Origin: Chloroflexota bacterium
GTDB taxonomy: Bacteria; Chloroflexota; Anaerolineae; Anaerolineales; UBA11579
Length of the DNA stretch: 54,696 nt
Assembly (NCBI GenBank): GCA_018662365.1
Contig: JABJGH010000052.1
Location: 1 to 54,696, forward strand
Direction of reading: 5' to 3'
Shown: positions 44,533-54,006 of the stretch, piece after piece
Numbering within the stretch: the first letter of the stretch is position 1
Layout: every line of letters begins with the position of its first letter
Made by a program: the position numbers and the translations under genes
Notes under the pieces: generated by a model
Seen by the model: only the letters and a program-made list of their open reading frames with translations
Told to the model about the DNA's origin: nothing
The model's database searches: none

Positions 44533-46035
44533 TTATTCTAAGTCTAAAAGAGATCGTAAATAGGGCATATCTAAAGACTTTTCCATTGCATCTGCAACAT
44601 CATCTAATGATGTGAAAAAGGGATCACTACTATTTGCTTCCAACTCCTGCCAGCCCAAAGATCTAAGCCAGGCGTGCCGAAAATGGTGGTTTTCAAATAG
44701 GCCATGGATATAACAACCCCATACCTTTCCGTCTTCACTCATCGCACCGTCATTTACGGAAACCGGGTTACCACTTCTTTCAGAAATGGATAACCAGTGG
44801 GAAGTTTCCATCAACTGGGATGTCCCCATATGAATCTCATACCCTGAAATGGGAGTGTCCCCGACCTCGCTTAACCAAGTATCTTCACTATTTATTTTTG
44901 CCATTATTCGATGCGTTGCTTTTTCTTTCTGAAATATCGTTTCTGTGGGTAAAAGCCCTAGTCCTTCCATCTTAAATGAGGAGGACTCGACCGAATCTGG
45001 GTCACTTATCGAATTGCCCAACATTTGATACCCACCACAAATCCCGACTACCGCTCCGCCACTTTCTTTAAAGTTTTGAATGGCTGTAAACAAACCCCTG
45101 TCTTTCAGGAACTTCAGGTCCGCAATTGTGCTTTTTGTGCCTGGCAATATGATAGCGGAGGCATTTCCGATTTCTTTTGGGGAATCGATATATCTGACAC
45201 GAACATTAGGTTCATTGTTGAGCGGGTCAAAATCGTCAAAATTAGAGATTCTGGGCAATCGAATGACCACAATATCAATATCACCCTCTGCGGTGGGCAC
45301 AAAATTCTGGGCCTCTATGGCAACGGCATCTTCTTCTGGAATACTGTGATGCACGTAGGGTACGATTCCGATTACGGGTATACCGCCTTTTTCTTCAAGG
45401 ATTTCTACGCCATCATAAAATAAAGTAATGTCTCCCCGGAATTTGTTTACGATCAGCCCTTTGATAAGTTTCAGTTCATCTGGATCCATTAACCAAAGGG
45501 TGCCAAGAAGTTGGGGAAAAATCCCACCGCGGTCAATATCACCAGCTAGTAAAACCGGGGCATTGGCATATTGGGCGATAGACATGTTTACGATGTCTCC
45601 GCGTTTCAAATTCAACTCAGCGGGGCTGCCTGCACCTTCAATGATCACGAGGTCATATTCTTCTCTAAGATCGTCCAGGGCTTTTGTAGCAATTCCCCAT
45701 AATTTATCTTTATGTTTGTAATAATTTCGAGCAGATAAATTGGCATAGGGTTTCCCCATTACAATAATCTGTGATCTGGAGTCGGCTTCCGGTTTTAATA
45801 GGATTGGATTCATATTCGGGGTTGGTTCAATGCCGCAAGCTAATGCTTGCGTGTACTGTGCCCGACCTATTTCCGAGCCATCTGCACAAACAGCTGCATT
45901 ATTGGACATATTTTGTGATTTGTATGGGGCGACTTTGTATCCCATTCGAGAAAAAATTCTACAAAGTCCAGTTACTAACAGGCTTTTGCCTGCCGAGGAC
46001 ATCGTCCCCACCACCATTAAAGTTTTTCCGGTCAT
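44533..46035 (-). CDS. cobQ: Cobyric acid synthase
   Basis: 500 aa. Amidates the corrin side chains with glutamine and ATP. N-terminal synthetase VVGTMSSAGKSLLVTGLCR and VAPYKSQNMSNNAAVC; C-terminal glutaminase with VGICGGYQMLG (nucleophile Cys) and CYIHGLFENHHFR (His). Last gene of the riboswitch-led cob operon; it abuts cobC with no gap. Also called cbiP. Confidence 0.95.
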   Translation of the reverse strand: MTGKTLMVVGTMSSAGKSLLVTGLCRIFSRMGYKVAPYKSQNMSNNAAVCADGSEIGRAQYTQALACGIEPTPNMNPILLKPEADSRSQIIVMGKPYANLSARNYYKHKDKLWGIATKALDDLREEYDLVIIEGAGSPAELNLKRGDIVNMSIAQYANAPVLLAGDIDRGGIFPQLLGTLWLMDPDELKLIKGLIVNKFRGDITLFYDGVEILEEKGGIPVIGIVPYVHHSIPEEDAVAIEAQNFVPTAEGDIDIVVIRLPRISNFDDFDPLNNEPNVRVRYIDSPKEIGNASAIILPGTKSTIADLKFLKDRGLFTAIQNFKESGGAVVGICGGYQMLGNSISDPDSVESSSFKMEGLGLLPTETIFQKEKATHRIMAKINSEDTWLSEVGDTPISGYEIHMGTSQLMETSHWLSISERSGNPVSVNDGAMSEDGKVWGCYIHGLFENHHFRHAWLRSLGWQELEANSSDPFFTSLDDVADAMEKSLDMPYLRSLLDLE

Positions 46036-46644
46036 TTATTCCTCTTGTAGATGAGTTGTGTCATTCAAATGAATGATTGTTGAGTGTCCATGATCAATAT
46101 GTACTTCTGAAAGACTTGCTGGATCAATTTGAAAGGACCAGTGATTATCTTGGGGAAGTCCTAGGGCTAATCGAACTATCTCTCGGATAACACCCCCGTG
46201 GGAAACAATCAGTATAGATTTCTCTTCTGTTATGTTTTTTAAATAGTTGATAAATATTTTTACAGTTTCAGAAAAGGAAGAAAAAGATTGACCACCTTCT
46301 GGGGGAAGGTCATAATCTTCTAACCACCTCTTTAACATTTCTGGGTATTTTGAATGAGCTTCGGAATAGGTGAGCCCTTCAAACACCCCGAAATGGAGCT
46401 CATTCAACCTTGGATTAGTGTTTACTTGTAATTCTCGATTTGCCTTAATGATATTGCCAGATTCAAATGCCCTTTTTAGTTCGCTAGATAATATGAGATC
46501 TATGGGTCTTGAATTCAATTTTTTTGAAAGGAGTTTGGCTTGTTGTTTTCCCTCTGAATTTAAAGGGATATCCGAACTTCCTAAATATCGTTTTTCTTGG
46601 TTCCATTGAGTTAGACCATGACGTGCTAACAAAAGTTTGAGCAT
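46036..46644 (-). CDS. cobC: Histidine phosphatase, likely alpha-ribazole phosphatase
   Basis: 202 aa. Phosphoglycerate-mutase fold with LARHGLTQWNQEKRYLGS (catalytic His) at the N-terminus, ELHFGVFEGLTYSEA and SHGGVIREIVRL for the second His. CobC removes the phosphate from alpha-ribazole-phosphate in nucleotide-loop assembly; the operon supports that choice over a generic phosphatase. Confidence 0.85.
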   Translation of the reverse strand: MLKLLLARHGLTQWNQEKRYLGSSDIPLNSEGKQQAKLLSKKLNSRPIDLILSSELKRAFESGNIIKANRELQVNTNPRLNELHFGVFEGLTYSEAHSKYPEMLKRWLEDYDLPPEGGQSFSSFSETVKIFINYLKNITEEKSILIVSHGGVIREIVRLALGLPQDNHWSFQIDPASLSEVHIDHGHSTIIHLNDTTHLQEE

Positions 46645-46682
46645 TTGTTAAATCTCGAGTTCACTTAGGAATATTGAATGAT

Positions 46683-47237
46683 TTACTTCATTCTCATTGG
46701 AATACCAGCTGCTAAAAAGTAAACTTCGTTAGCCCAGCTTGCAATTTGTTGGTTGGCTCTTCCGAGTACGTCTCTGTAAACTCGTCCTAGTTCATAGGGG
46801 GGGACGAGACCTAAACCAACTTCATTGGAGACAATGATAACGGTTGTATCAAGTTTTAGTACCGTATCTGAAAAATCTCTAATTTCTTCCAGTACAATTT
46901 CTTGAATTTTATTTACATCGATTGGTTCCCCTTCTTCCCCTGCGCCGAGCAATAAGAGGTTAGAGACCAATAATGTGAGGCAATCTAGCAAGATCACTTT
47001 GTGCAAGTCCCAGATTTCTTGGATGCCCTCACCGATCTTAGTGGGTGATTCTAAAGTTGACCAACTATTAGGCCTATCAGATTGATGTTTTTTTATGCGG
47101 GTTTTCATTTCCTCATCTTTTGCTTCCGCAGTGGCAACGTATAAAACAGAATCCCCGCCAATTTCTTTAGCAAGTTTTTCTGCATGAGTGCTTTTTCCAC
47201 TCCTTGCCCCACCCAAAATTAGTATTGTCTTACTCAT
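46683..47237 (-). CDS. cobU: Adenosylcobinamide kinase / guanylyltransferase
   Basis: 184 aa. P-loop ILGGARSGKSTHAEKL at residues 7-22; LLDCLTLLVSNLLL and VIIVSNEVGLGLVP are family motifs. Phosphorylates adenosylcobinamide and then attaches GMP. Eight bases from cobS in the same operon. Confidence 0.94.
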   Translation of the reverse strand: MSKTILILGGARSGKSTHAEKLAKEIGGDSVLYVATAEAKDEEMKTRIKKHQSDRPNSWSTLESPTKIGEGIQEIWDLHKVILLDCLTLLVSNLLLLGAGEEGEPIDVNKIQEIVLEEIRDFSDTVLKLDTTVIIVSNEVGLGLVPPYELGRVYRDVLGRANQQIASWANEVYFLAAGIPMRMK

Positions 47238-47245
47238 TAGGTCTC

Positions 47246-47977
47246 CTACACAAAGTTCCCGCTAAAAATTATCAATACCATAAGCTCAATGAGTATGCAG
47301 GTGGCTCCGTAAATATCTCCGGTTAAGCCTGGAAGGAGGCGCAATACATAGCGAAGCCAAAGAGAGCTAAGGATAATCACAATTCCGAAAATAATTATTC
47401 CTAGCCATTGGGCAATAAACCAGGTAATTATCAGGGTCGTAAGACTAGCAAACAACAGCTGTTTCCAACTACTATTATCCTTGATATCTTTCCCCATGCC
47501 CTCTCCTCTAGCATAGGGAAAGAGTACAAGGGCAAAGGTAAGGGACCAACGACCGAAAACCGGTGCTAAAATTAAACTTCCAGCCATATTATTCGAAGAG
47601 ATGATTGTAGAAAACATGGTGATCAGCAAAACGGTGCCGCCAAGTAAAGCAAAAGCACCTACGCGAGAATCGCGCATGATTAACATTCTTTTTTCAGGGT
47701 TGAAGCCGCCAAACAATCCGTCACAGGCATCCAGGAAGCCATCAAAATGAATGGCGCGAGTGAGTACCACCCAAAGTGTGAGAACAATTGCTGCACTGAC
47801 CATTTGAGAAAAATAAAAACTCATGCCATTCAGGACGCCGATTAATATACCCCCGAGCGCTAAACCAACGATCGGATAAAAAGCGGAAGATTGACCGAGT
47901 TCTTTTGCAGTAAAGGGTCGGCGAACCACGGTTGGGAATATAGTTAAAAATTGAAAGGCGGCTATCAACTCGATCAT
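47246..47977 (-). CDS. cobS: Adenosylcobinamide-GDP ribazoletransferase
   Basis: 243-aa polytopic membrane protein. Joins adenosylcobinamide-GDP to alpha-ribazole to give cobalamin. HFDGFLDACDGLFGGFNPEKRM holds the Asp-rich catalytic motif, and AKELGQSSAFYPIVGLALG is typical of the N-terminal part. Between cobT and cobU. Confidence 0.94.
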   Translation of the reverse strand: MIELIAAFQFLTIFPTVVRRPFTAKELGQSSAFYPIVGLALGGILIGVLNGMSFYFSQMVSAAIVLTLWVVLTRAIHFDGFLDACDGLFGGFNPEKRMLIMRDSRVGAFALLGGTVLLITMFSTIISSNNMAGSLILAPVFGRWSLTFALVLFPYARGEGMGKDIKDNSSWKQLLFASLTTLIITWFIAQWLGIIIFGIVIILSSLWLRYVLRLLPGLTGDIYGATCILIELMVLIIFSGNFV

Positions 47978-47985
47978 TTTATTTA

Positions 47986-49038
47986 TTAATCCTCTTTGTC
48001 TGAAACGCCGGCTTCTGCAAAGGTTGCCATCTCAGATAATACTTTGCATGATGCTTCAGCTATTGAAATGCCTAAAGCAGCGCCAGTCCCCTCTCCCAAG
48101 CGGAAGTTTAGATCGACAATGGGTTCAAGATCCAACCATTCTAGCATCAATTGGTGGCCAAATTCTTGAGAGCGATGGGCCGAAATTAAATATGGTTTGA
48201 CCATGGGAGCAATTGAAACGGCAAGCATAGCTGCAGCTGTAGAAATGAATCCATCTACCATTATCGCTTTTCCATTGGCTGCAGCACCTAAGATGACACC
48301 AACCAACCCGCCAATTTCAAACCCCCCAACTTTGGCCAATATATCAAAACCGTCATTGGGATTAGGTTGATTGACCTCAATTGCGGTTTCAATCGCCTTT
48401 ATCTTTATTTGGAGACCTTCGTCATCAACACCTGTGCCGCGACCTGCAATTTTTGCAGCGGGTTTACCTGTCAAAACTGAGGCAATTGCTGCAGAGGGGG
48501 TCGTATTGCCGATTCCCATATCTCCTGTACCAACGATATCTAACCCTTTTTCTATTTCTTCGGTTACAACTTCGATGCCGGCCTGAACTGCAGCTTTTGC
48601 TTGTTCAGGTGTCATTGCAGGTCCTTCTAGTATATTTTGGGTGCCCATGGCAACTTTTTTATCTACGAGGTTTGGATGAGGTTCAAAATCAAATGCGACG
48701 CCCATGTCCACAACCGTGATGCGGGCACCCACATGACTAGCTAGCGCATTAATTGCAGCACCCCCATATAGAAAATTCATCACCATTTGAGGGGTTACTT
48801 CTGGTGGAAATGCACTTACACCCGTTTTTGCTACGCCATGATCCCCGGCCATAGTAATTATTACTTTGTCTTTTATAGCAGGAAGTGGGTTCCTAAAGAT
48901 TCCGGCTAATTGGATAGATACTTCTTCCAGTCTGCCAAGGCTTCCTGCTGGTTTTGTGAGATTATTCTGTCTTTCTTGAGCCTCTTCAATTGCCTTTTGG
49001 TCAAGAGGTTTTATAGAGTCTATTGTTTTTTGGATCAT
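47986..49038 (-). CDS. cobT: Nicotinate-nucleotide--dimethylbenzimidazole phosphoribosyltransferase
   Basis: 350 aa. Makes alpha-ribazole phosphate for the lower ligand. Motifs: NLTKPAGSLGRLEEV, TMAGDHGVAKTGVSAFP, GDMGIGNTTPSAAIAS and the catalytic Glu in NFRLGEGTGAALGI. First gene of the operon, behind a cobalamin riboswitch. With cobS, cobU and cobC it completes nucleotide-loop assembly, so salvage of corrinoids looks possible; the corrin-ring genes are not in the window. Confidence 0.95.
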   Translation of the reverse strand: MIQKTIDSIKPLDQKAIEEAQERQNNLTKPAGSLGRLEEVSIQLAGIFRNPLPAIKDKVIITMAGDHGVAKTGVSAFPPEVTPQMVMNFLYGGAAINALASHVGARITVVDMGVAFDFEPHPNLVDKKVAMGTQNILEGPAMTPEQAKAAVQAGIEVVTEEIEKGLDIVGTGDMGIGNTTPSAAIASVLTGKPAAKIAGRGTGVDDEGLQIKIKAIETAIEVNQPNPNDGFDILAKVGGFEIGGLVGVILGAAANGKAIMVDGFISTAAAMLAVSIAPMVKPYLISAHRSQEFGHQLMLEWLDLEPIVDLNFRLGEGTGAALGISIAEASCKVLSEMATFAEAGVSDKED

Positions 49039-49227
49039 TGTGAATCTCCTGAGAATAGTATTTTGTTCTTATTTTTTTAATGATTTTCAAACTTATTTCA
49101 AATTTTTCTTAGGGTAAATGAACCCAAACGTATTTTGGGAGTGGCCTCCATTGAGATGAATTATTTTAGTTATTGTAATTTGGATGGGGAAAACAGAAAA
49201 GAAACATTTCAAAAACCTTGAAATAAA

Positions 49228-49445
49228 ATTCCCTGCTTCAGAAGCAGGGAACATTGTGTAAACATGATTCATGTTCCGACTCCTCTCTCTCGAAGAAAAT
49301 TGGAACCAACTTTGAGTGGGCGTCCTGGCTTCCTGCAGTTTTGCAGGTAACAGTTGCGGGACAGCGTCGGTCTTTCACCGACTTCGCCGAAGAATTTTTT
49401 TTCTCTACCTTCCCATCCGGGGGTAAGGTACTCATCGTGGGTTTC
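49228..49445 (-). promoter_or_regulatory. Cobalamin riboswitch with transcriptional terminator
   Basis: The minus strand at about 49310-49440 carries GTCGGTGAAAGACCGACGC, then CTGTCCCGCAACTGT and the B12-box-like GAAGCCAGGACGCCC. Outer GAGT/ACTC arms (49430-49433, 49314-49317) close the aptamer, which is compact at about 120 nt. Downstream TTCCCTGCTTC/GAAGCAGGGAA (49229-49251) followed by TTTTATTT is a terminator. GGAACAT/ATGTTCC (49248-49277) forms an overlapping hairpin that cannot coexist with it, so the two probably switch. Confidence 0.9.
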
Positions 49446-49463
49446 TATTCAGATGTGATTGTG

Positions 49464-49493
49464 ATTATATGAACAAACAAGATGTTCTGTCAA
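49464..49493 (-). promoter_or_regulatory. cob operon promoter
   Basis: TTGACA (49493..49488), 18-bp spacer and TATAAT (49469..49464) on the minus strand, starting the riboswitch leader near 49457. Confidence 0.85.
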
Positions 49494-49607
49494 GGATATA
49501 TGGAAAAACTGAACTAGTTATTTTCCATGGGTGATTGAGGATTAGTGCTCCGCGGGTATTGTCAATGGAATTAAAGGATACTTTTCTCATTGGTGTAAAA
49601 TAATAAA

Positions 49608-50714
49608 ATGAAGAAACGTTGGAATCTGGTCATTCCTTATATCTTGCTTGCATCGGTCATATTGTTTTTCATATTTTCGGGAGAAATTTTTACATTCTTT
49701 AACTATTTTTCCGATTCTGAAAAAGAATTAAAAAATGTTAATCTCCAAGACCCAGAAATTACACCGATTACTAATGGGACGCCAAGGAATGATGTTTCTG
49801 GGTCAATATTCTTCGATAAAAATGGTAATGGAATTTGGGAGGCTGACGAATCCCCGATGGAAAATATTGGGATTTGCGCGCTGAACTTAGAGGAAAATTG
49901 GGTTTGCACCCAAACCAATCTAATGGGTGAGTTTATTTTTAAAGAAATTTCCAAAGAGGGGGAACAACTATCGGTAAAATTAGAAGAACCCAAGCTAGGG
50001 CAACAAATGTTTAATTTTAAATATATCAATCTGTTTCATGGAAATGTTACCCAAGTGGCATACAAATATAATGGAGATGTTGTTGAAGAGCAGATTTTAT
50101 GGGATTCGCAATTTATTCCAATTAACTCGGAGTTTAATTTTATAACTGTGGAGAGTTTAGAAATAGGATTAATGGAAGGCTTTCTGACACTTCCATATAA
50201 GGAGAAGGATAAAGGGGATTTTGAAATTTATTCTTATGTGGATTTGGACGAAAGACTAGGTGAGTATGTAAGGAATTTCAGGGGAGATACCATGTTGTCA
50301 GCGGGATTTCCATTTGAACCATACATCAATGGAACTGGACCGGGGCATGAGGGGATTGATTATTTGATGGAAACAGGAACCAATGTAATTGCTGCTGGTC
50401 CAGGAGTAGTCTTGAGAATAGGCGATTTCACAGATTGTTCTGGGGCATTGTCTGTAGAAATATTGCACGCAAATGGGCTAAAAACACTTTATTCTCACTT
50501 ATCCAGAATATATGTAGAGAAAGACCAGAAAATTAACAGGGGAGAAACTATTGGACTGTCAGGAAATTCAGGAAAATGTTCCTTAGGCCCCCATTTGCAT
50601 TTCGGATTATTATCAACAGATGGCCTAATCATAGATCCATATCGAGATGAAATAGATATAGACGGCTCACCAGGTTATTGGACTGTTGACAATAATCCTC
50701 AATTTTTAGATTAA
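49608..50714 (+). CDS. M23 metallopeptidase with SdrD B-like domain
   Basis: 368 aa. An N-terminal helix (residues 8-28) anchors it outside. A B-like domain at about 60-120 (VSGSIFFDKNGNGIWEADESPMENIGI) matches the lipoprotein at 43047. The M23 domain at about 215-350 has GHEGIDYLMETG and GPHLHFGLLS, the zinc HxxxD and HxH residues. It cuts peptidoglycan cross-links or is a regulator of such. No obvious lipobox. Confidence 0.88.
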   Translation: MKKRWNLVIPYILLASVILFFIFSGEIFTFFNYFSDSEKELKNVNLQDPEITPITNGTPRNDVSGSIFFDKNGNGIWEADESPMENIGICALNLEENWVCTQTNLMGEFIFKEISKEGEQLSVKLEEPKLGQQMFNFKYINLFHGNVTQVAYKYNGDVVEEQILWDSQFIPINSEFNFITVESLEIGLMEGFLTLPYKEKDKGDFEIYSYVDLDERLGEYVRNFRGDTMLSAGFPFEPYINGTGPGHEGIDYLMETGTNVIAAGPGVVLRIGDFTDCSGALSVEILHANGLKTLYSHLSRIYVEKDQKINRGETIGLSGNSGKCSLGPHLHFGLLSTDGLIIDPYRDEIDIDGSPGYWTVDNNPQFLD

Positions 50715-50731
50715 TATTGTGGCCATCTGAA

Positions 50732-51097
50732 CTAAACAGCCATATTAAAAAACATGGGGCTAAAGTAGGGGATTAACCAAATAACCCAAACGAAGACGCT
50801 AAATTTATGGAAATTATTGATTGCATTTTCGTCTTTCTTAATCAGGACAACAAATGCCCATACCGCATGAATAAGCATTAATAGGATTGCAATCACTCCA
50901 GTAATGCCATGGATATCAAAGGTCATTCCACCGACAAATTGAAACATCAACCCTGTTCCCCAGGTATCGCAAATCAAACCAAGAACAAAGAAAATAAGAT
51001 GCCAAGGTTTTAATTTTCCTGCAATCCTCTCGCTCCAGACTCCAATTGTGTAAAACAATAAGGCTAACCCCATGATCGTGCTTGCTAATGGATCCAT
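50732..51097 (-). CDS. HsmA family membrane protein
   Basis: 121 aa with four helices. PLASTIMGLALLFYTIGVWSER and KPWHLIFFVLGLICDTWGTG match the HsmA pattern, and FHKFSVFVWVIWLIPYFSPM is its ending. Function uncertain. Same strand as the MFS and PadR genes. Confidence 0.8.
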   Translation of the reverse strand: MDPLASTIMGLALLFYTIGVWSERIAGKLKPWHLIFFVLGLICDTWGTGLMFQFVGGMTFDIHGITGVIAILLMLIHAVWAFVVLIKKDENAINNFHKFSVFVWVIWLIPYFSPMFFNMAV

Positions 51098-51173
51098 ATG
51101 TTTCTCCTTTTTTTCTTAGAATAGTAACTGAATGTATTTTGATGAATAGTATTTTTATCTTGAGGCAATTTAA

Positions 51174-52523
51174 TTACACTGAATTATCCTTTAGGATTTT
51201 TTTTCTTGAAATAAACCATAGGACAAATAAGACTGCTCCCCCAATAAGGAAGGGATAACTTGATCCAAATTGTTCAAAAACAAATCCCATCATTAAGGGT
51301 GAAAATGCATTGGCAGCACTATAAAATGCGCTGGAAAGACCCAATACGCCACCAACTTCTTCTGGTTTTACAGTTTTGGTTAGTTTGCTATTAAGTGTGG
51401 GCTGCAATATCCCACCTCCGATAGCAGCGGGAACTGTGGCTGCCAATAACCAAACAATCCCTGCCCATCCTTTTGAGCTTTCATCTGGCAAACTTATTTT
51501 TACATCATCAGCAGAAATAGCCTCTTCTGAATTTTCCAAAGAAAGTTCTTCTAAAACTGCATTTTGCGAATACCATGGTGCAGCTTGTTTTGGAGTAAGA
51601 GCAGAAAAAGTCAATCCGAATGCTAACAAGGCAATGCCCAAGATGATCATCCACCGATCTCCAAATTTTCGGCTCCATCTGCCGACATAATATCCTTGTA
51701 CGGCGACAACGATCACGCCGATAAAAACAAAATAGGCAGAATTATTGCTTGCATTCATCCCGAGGCGATTGAGCGTAAAAAGGGAAAGCATTTGTTCATA
51801 CCCACCAAAGGCAAATTGTTGAAAAAACATAAGGGCAAGAAGAATGCCAATATTAGGTTTGCCAAGCGCGGTTAACATTGATCTTAAGCCGACAGCTATC
51901 CTTTTATTGCCTTTATTCCTGTTTTCAACAGGATGTGATTCTTCAAGCCAAAAATAGGTTAACAAGATTGAGGTTAATGAGAAAGCGGAAGCAACATAGG
52001 CAACCAAGGCATAATTATTATTGCTCGCTGCTAAGGTCACAAAAGCAATGATTGGACCGATAATAAATCCTAAACCAAACGCTACTCCAATTAATCCCAG
52101 GCCCTGGGTGCGAGTTTTTTCATTAGTGGTATCCGCTATCACCGCTTGAGCCGTGGCGATATTTCCGCCAGAAATACCGTCAATAATGCGTGAGAGAAAT
52201 AATAACCATAAGGTATTTGAAATTCCAAGGATTAAAAACCCTATGAAAGTACCAATCTGGCTAATAATTAAAATTGGACGTCGACCGTACCGGTCTGAGA
52301 GACGGCCGAGAATTGGGGCACCAAAAAACTGCATAATCGGATAAGCTGCTCCGAGGATACCTATCGTGAATGCAGATCCGCCAAATGAAGCTGCATAAAG
52401 TGGTAATAGGGGAATAATCAGGGTTAATCCAAGAAGGTCGATTAAAATGATTACGAAAACAGGCAAGATTTTTTTATAATCTAATTTATCATCATTGCCT
52501 TCGGTTTTTGATATTTCTGACAT
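51174..52523 (-). CDS. MFS efflux transporter, TetA-like
   Basis: 449 aa, about 12 helices. The conserved loop-2 motif GRLSDRYGRRPILI and the antiporter-like motif GLIGVAFGLGFIIGPIIA are clear. A large acidic insertion between helices at about 305-350 (LEELSLENSEEAIS) is unusual. Lies 51 bp after PadR; likely a drug or metabolite exporter under PadR control. Confidence 0.9.
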   Translation of the reverse strand: MSEISKTEGNDDKLDYKKILPVFVIILIDLLGLTLIIPLLPLYAASFGGSAFTIGILGAAYPIMQFFGAPILGRLSDRYGRRPILIISQIGTFIGFLILGISNTLWLLFLSRIIDGISGGNIATAQAVIADTTNEKTRTQGLGLIGVAFGLGFIIGPIIAFVTLAASNNNYALVAYVASAFSLTSILLTYFWLEESHPVENRNKGNKRIAVGLRSMLTALGKPNIGILLALMFFQQFAFGGYEQMLSLFTLNRLGMNASNNSAYFVFIGVIVVAVQGYYVGRWSRKFGDRWMIILGIALLAFGLTFSALTPKQAAPWYSQNAVLEELSLENSEEAISADDVKISLPDESSKGWAGIVWLLAATVPAAIGGGILQPTLNSKLTKTVKPEEVGGVLGLSSAFYSAANAFSPLMMGFVFEQFGSSYPFLIGGAVLFVLWFISRKKILKDNSV

Positions 52524-52574
52524 TACACATCCTTAACAATATTTATTGTCTAAATTAAAAATCAAGCGGGAATC

Positions 52575-53102
52575 CTATTTGACGTCTTTACCCCAATCAG
52601 GAGAGTTCATTTTTTCAATCGTATAATTTATCCATTTAAGTTCAGCTTTTAGATGAAAATGTTGATGTTCAAAAACGAGCTGATAATTTTTTTGGTGGTC
52701 TTTTGTGCCTATCAATCCTTCGATAATGGATTCGACAGATGATTTTCGTTTGAGCATATGAGGCAAGATCTCTTCTGGTGGAAATATTTGTAGGAATGCG
52801 ATGCTGATCGGGTTGGGCCTTTCAATCGGTTTATACTCTGCTAAAGATTCTCGGAGCATGCGTTGGAATTCTTTTTCACCTTTTGGGGTGATCGAATACA
52901 CATGGCGAGGGGGGCGTTTGCCTTCTTTTTCCTCTCTAAGTGAGATCCAGCCATCCTCAGCCATATTGTTTAATAACCTATAGGCAGTGGGTTTCGTAAT
53001 ATTGATGATGATATTGAAATGGGAATTGATTAGATCGAGAATCTGATAACCATGCATATCCGATTGACGAATAAGTCCCAAAAGAAAAATTTGTTTTTCC
53101 AT
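52575..53102 (-). CDS. PadR-family transcriptional regulator
   Basis: 175 aa. Winged-helix N-terminus (ILLLGLIRQSDMHGYQI-like, KPTAYRLLNNMAEDGWIS, RHVYSITPKGEKEF) and a C-terminal helical dimerisation domain. I chose ATG 53102 with GGGA six bases upstream; TTG 53114 is an alternative. Its promoter and a dyad sit just upstream. Confidence 0.92.
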   Translation of the reverse strand: MEKQIFLLGLIRQSDMHGYQILDLINSHFNIIINITKPTAYRLLNNMAEDGWISLREEKEGKRPPRHVYSITPKGEKEFQRMLRESLAEYKPIERPNPISIAFLQIFPPEEILPHMLKRKSSVESIIEGLIGTKDHQKNYQLVFEHQHFHLKAELKWINYTIEKMNSPDWGKDVK

Positions 53103-53130
53103 ACACGATCCCAATTAGTATTATTTGAAT

Positions 53131-53185
53131 TAGTCCATATAAGACTATATTGGGGAATTTTACATAAAAGTCCTCTGTTTGTCAA
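53131..53185 (-). promoter_or_regulatory. padR promoter with overlapping dyad
   Basis: On the minus strand TTGACA (53185..53180), 17-bp spacer and TAAAAT (53162..53157). TAGTC (53131-53135) and GACTA (53143-53147) form a dyad at the expected +3 to +19, a plausible PadR autorepression site. Confidence 0.55.
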
Positions 53186-53328
53186 GAAAAGGGGAAGCAA
53201 ACCCCTTCACACTAAAAAAAAGATGAAATACTCCTAAGAAGATAAAAATTATTATATAATCTTGATAAGGGAATCGATCTCTCGGGGAATGAGGGTTTTG
53301 TTCGACAAGCAATAAAGAGTAGCCTGAT

Positions 53329-53919
53329 ATGAAGAATCGATCAATGAAAATTTACTTTGCCGTGGGGGTGCTGGCTTTGACTATCCTTGCATGTGGGGGT
53401 GATAGAAATGTAAACGAAATCCCAGTCAATGAAAATTCGGAGAACATTAATTCAGAAGAAAGTGTAGAGGAGGCTGCCCCACCATCCAATTCGGTTATCA
53501 CGTCTATTAGTAATCCTGCCCCACAAGGGACTCAGGTTGTAATTGATGACATATCCTATGAGGTTATAAGCTCCATTAGACCTGCAACAGATATCGTAAT
53601 GGCGGGAGATGAGTACAATAATAAGCCGTTTGACTCCGAAGAATATATTTTGGTGGGGTTAGAAGCTACTTGTCAAAAACCTAGCAGTGAGGATTGTCAT
53701 TTCAGTTTAAAGTACATATCCCTTTTTGGGAGTTATGGTGAAAAGAGGTTTAGAGAGGTATTTATGAATGGGGTAGATGGTCTGATGGAATCCGCTGATT
53801 TTAAGGGTGGCGAGTCTATACGTGGAACGCTGCCATTTATTATTCCGAACGATGAAAGTGATTTGATGCTGGTAGTTGAAACTGTATTTGGCGTCCCATC
53901 TTATTTAGGAATTAATTAG
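53329..53919 (+). CDS. Lipoprotein with DUF4352-like domain
   Basis: 196 aa. Lipobox LTILACGG gives Cys at about residue 22, then an acidic Asn/Glu-rich linker and a beta domain (VVIDDISYEVISSIRPA, EEYILVGLEATCQK) similar to DUF4352 immunoglobulin-like folds. Exported; role unknown. Confidence 0.72.
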   Translation: MKNRSMKIYFAVGVLALTILACGGDRNVNEIPVNENSENINSEESVEEAAPPSNSVITSISNPAPQGTQVVIDDISYEVISSIRPATDIVMAGDEYNNKPFDSEEYILVGLEATCQKPSSEDCHFSLKYISLFGSYGEKRFREVFMNGVDGLMESADFKGGESIRGTLPFIIPNDESDLMLVVETVFGVPSYLGIN

Positions 53920-54006
53920 ACCGGATATAAAAACCTTGCTATGCAAATAAAATAGTAAAAATTTCTAAGAACAATTCTTATTTGACAGGCAATTAAAGGA
54001 ATAAAT

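Noticed and set aside
49238..49472. Short frames on both strands over the riboswitch
   Set aside because: They overlap a structured RNA with clear cobalamin-aptamer motifs.
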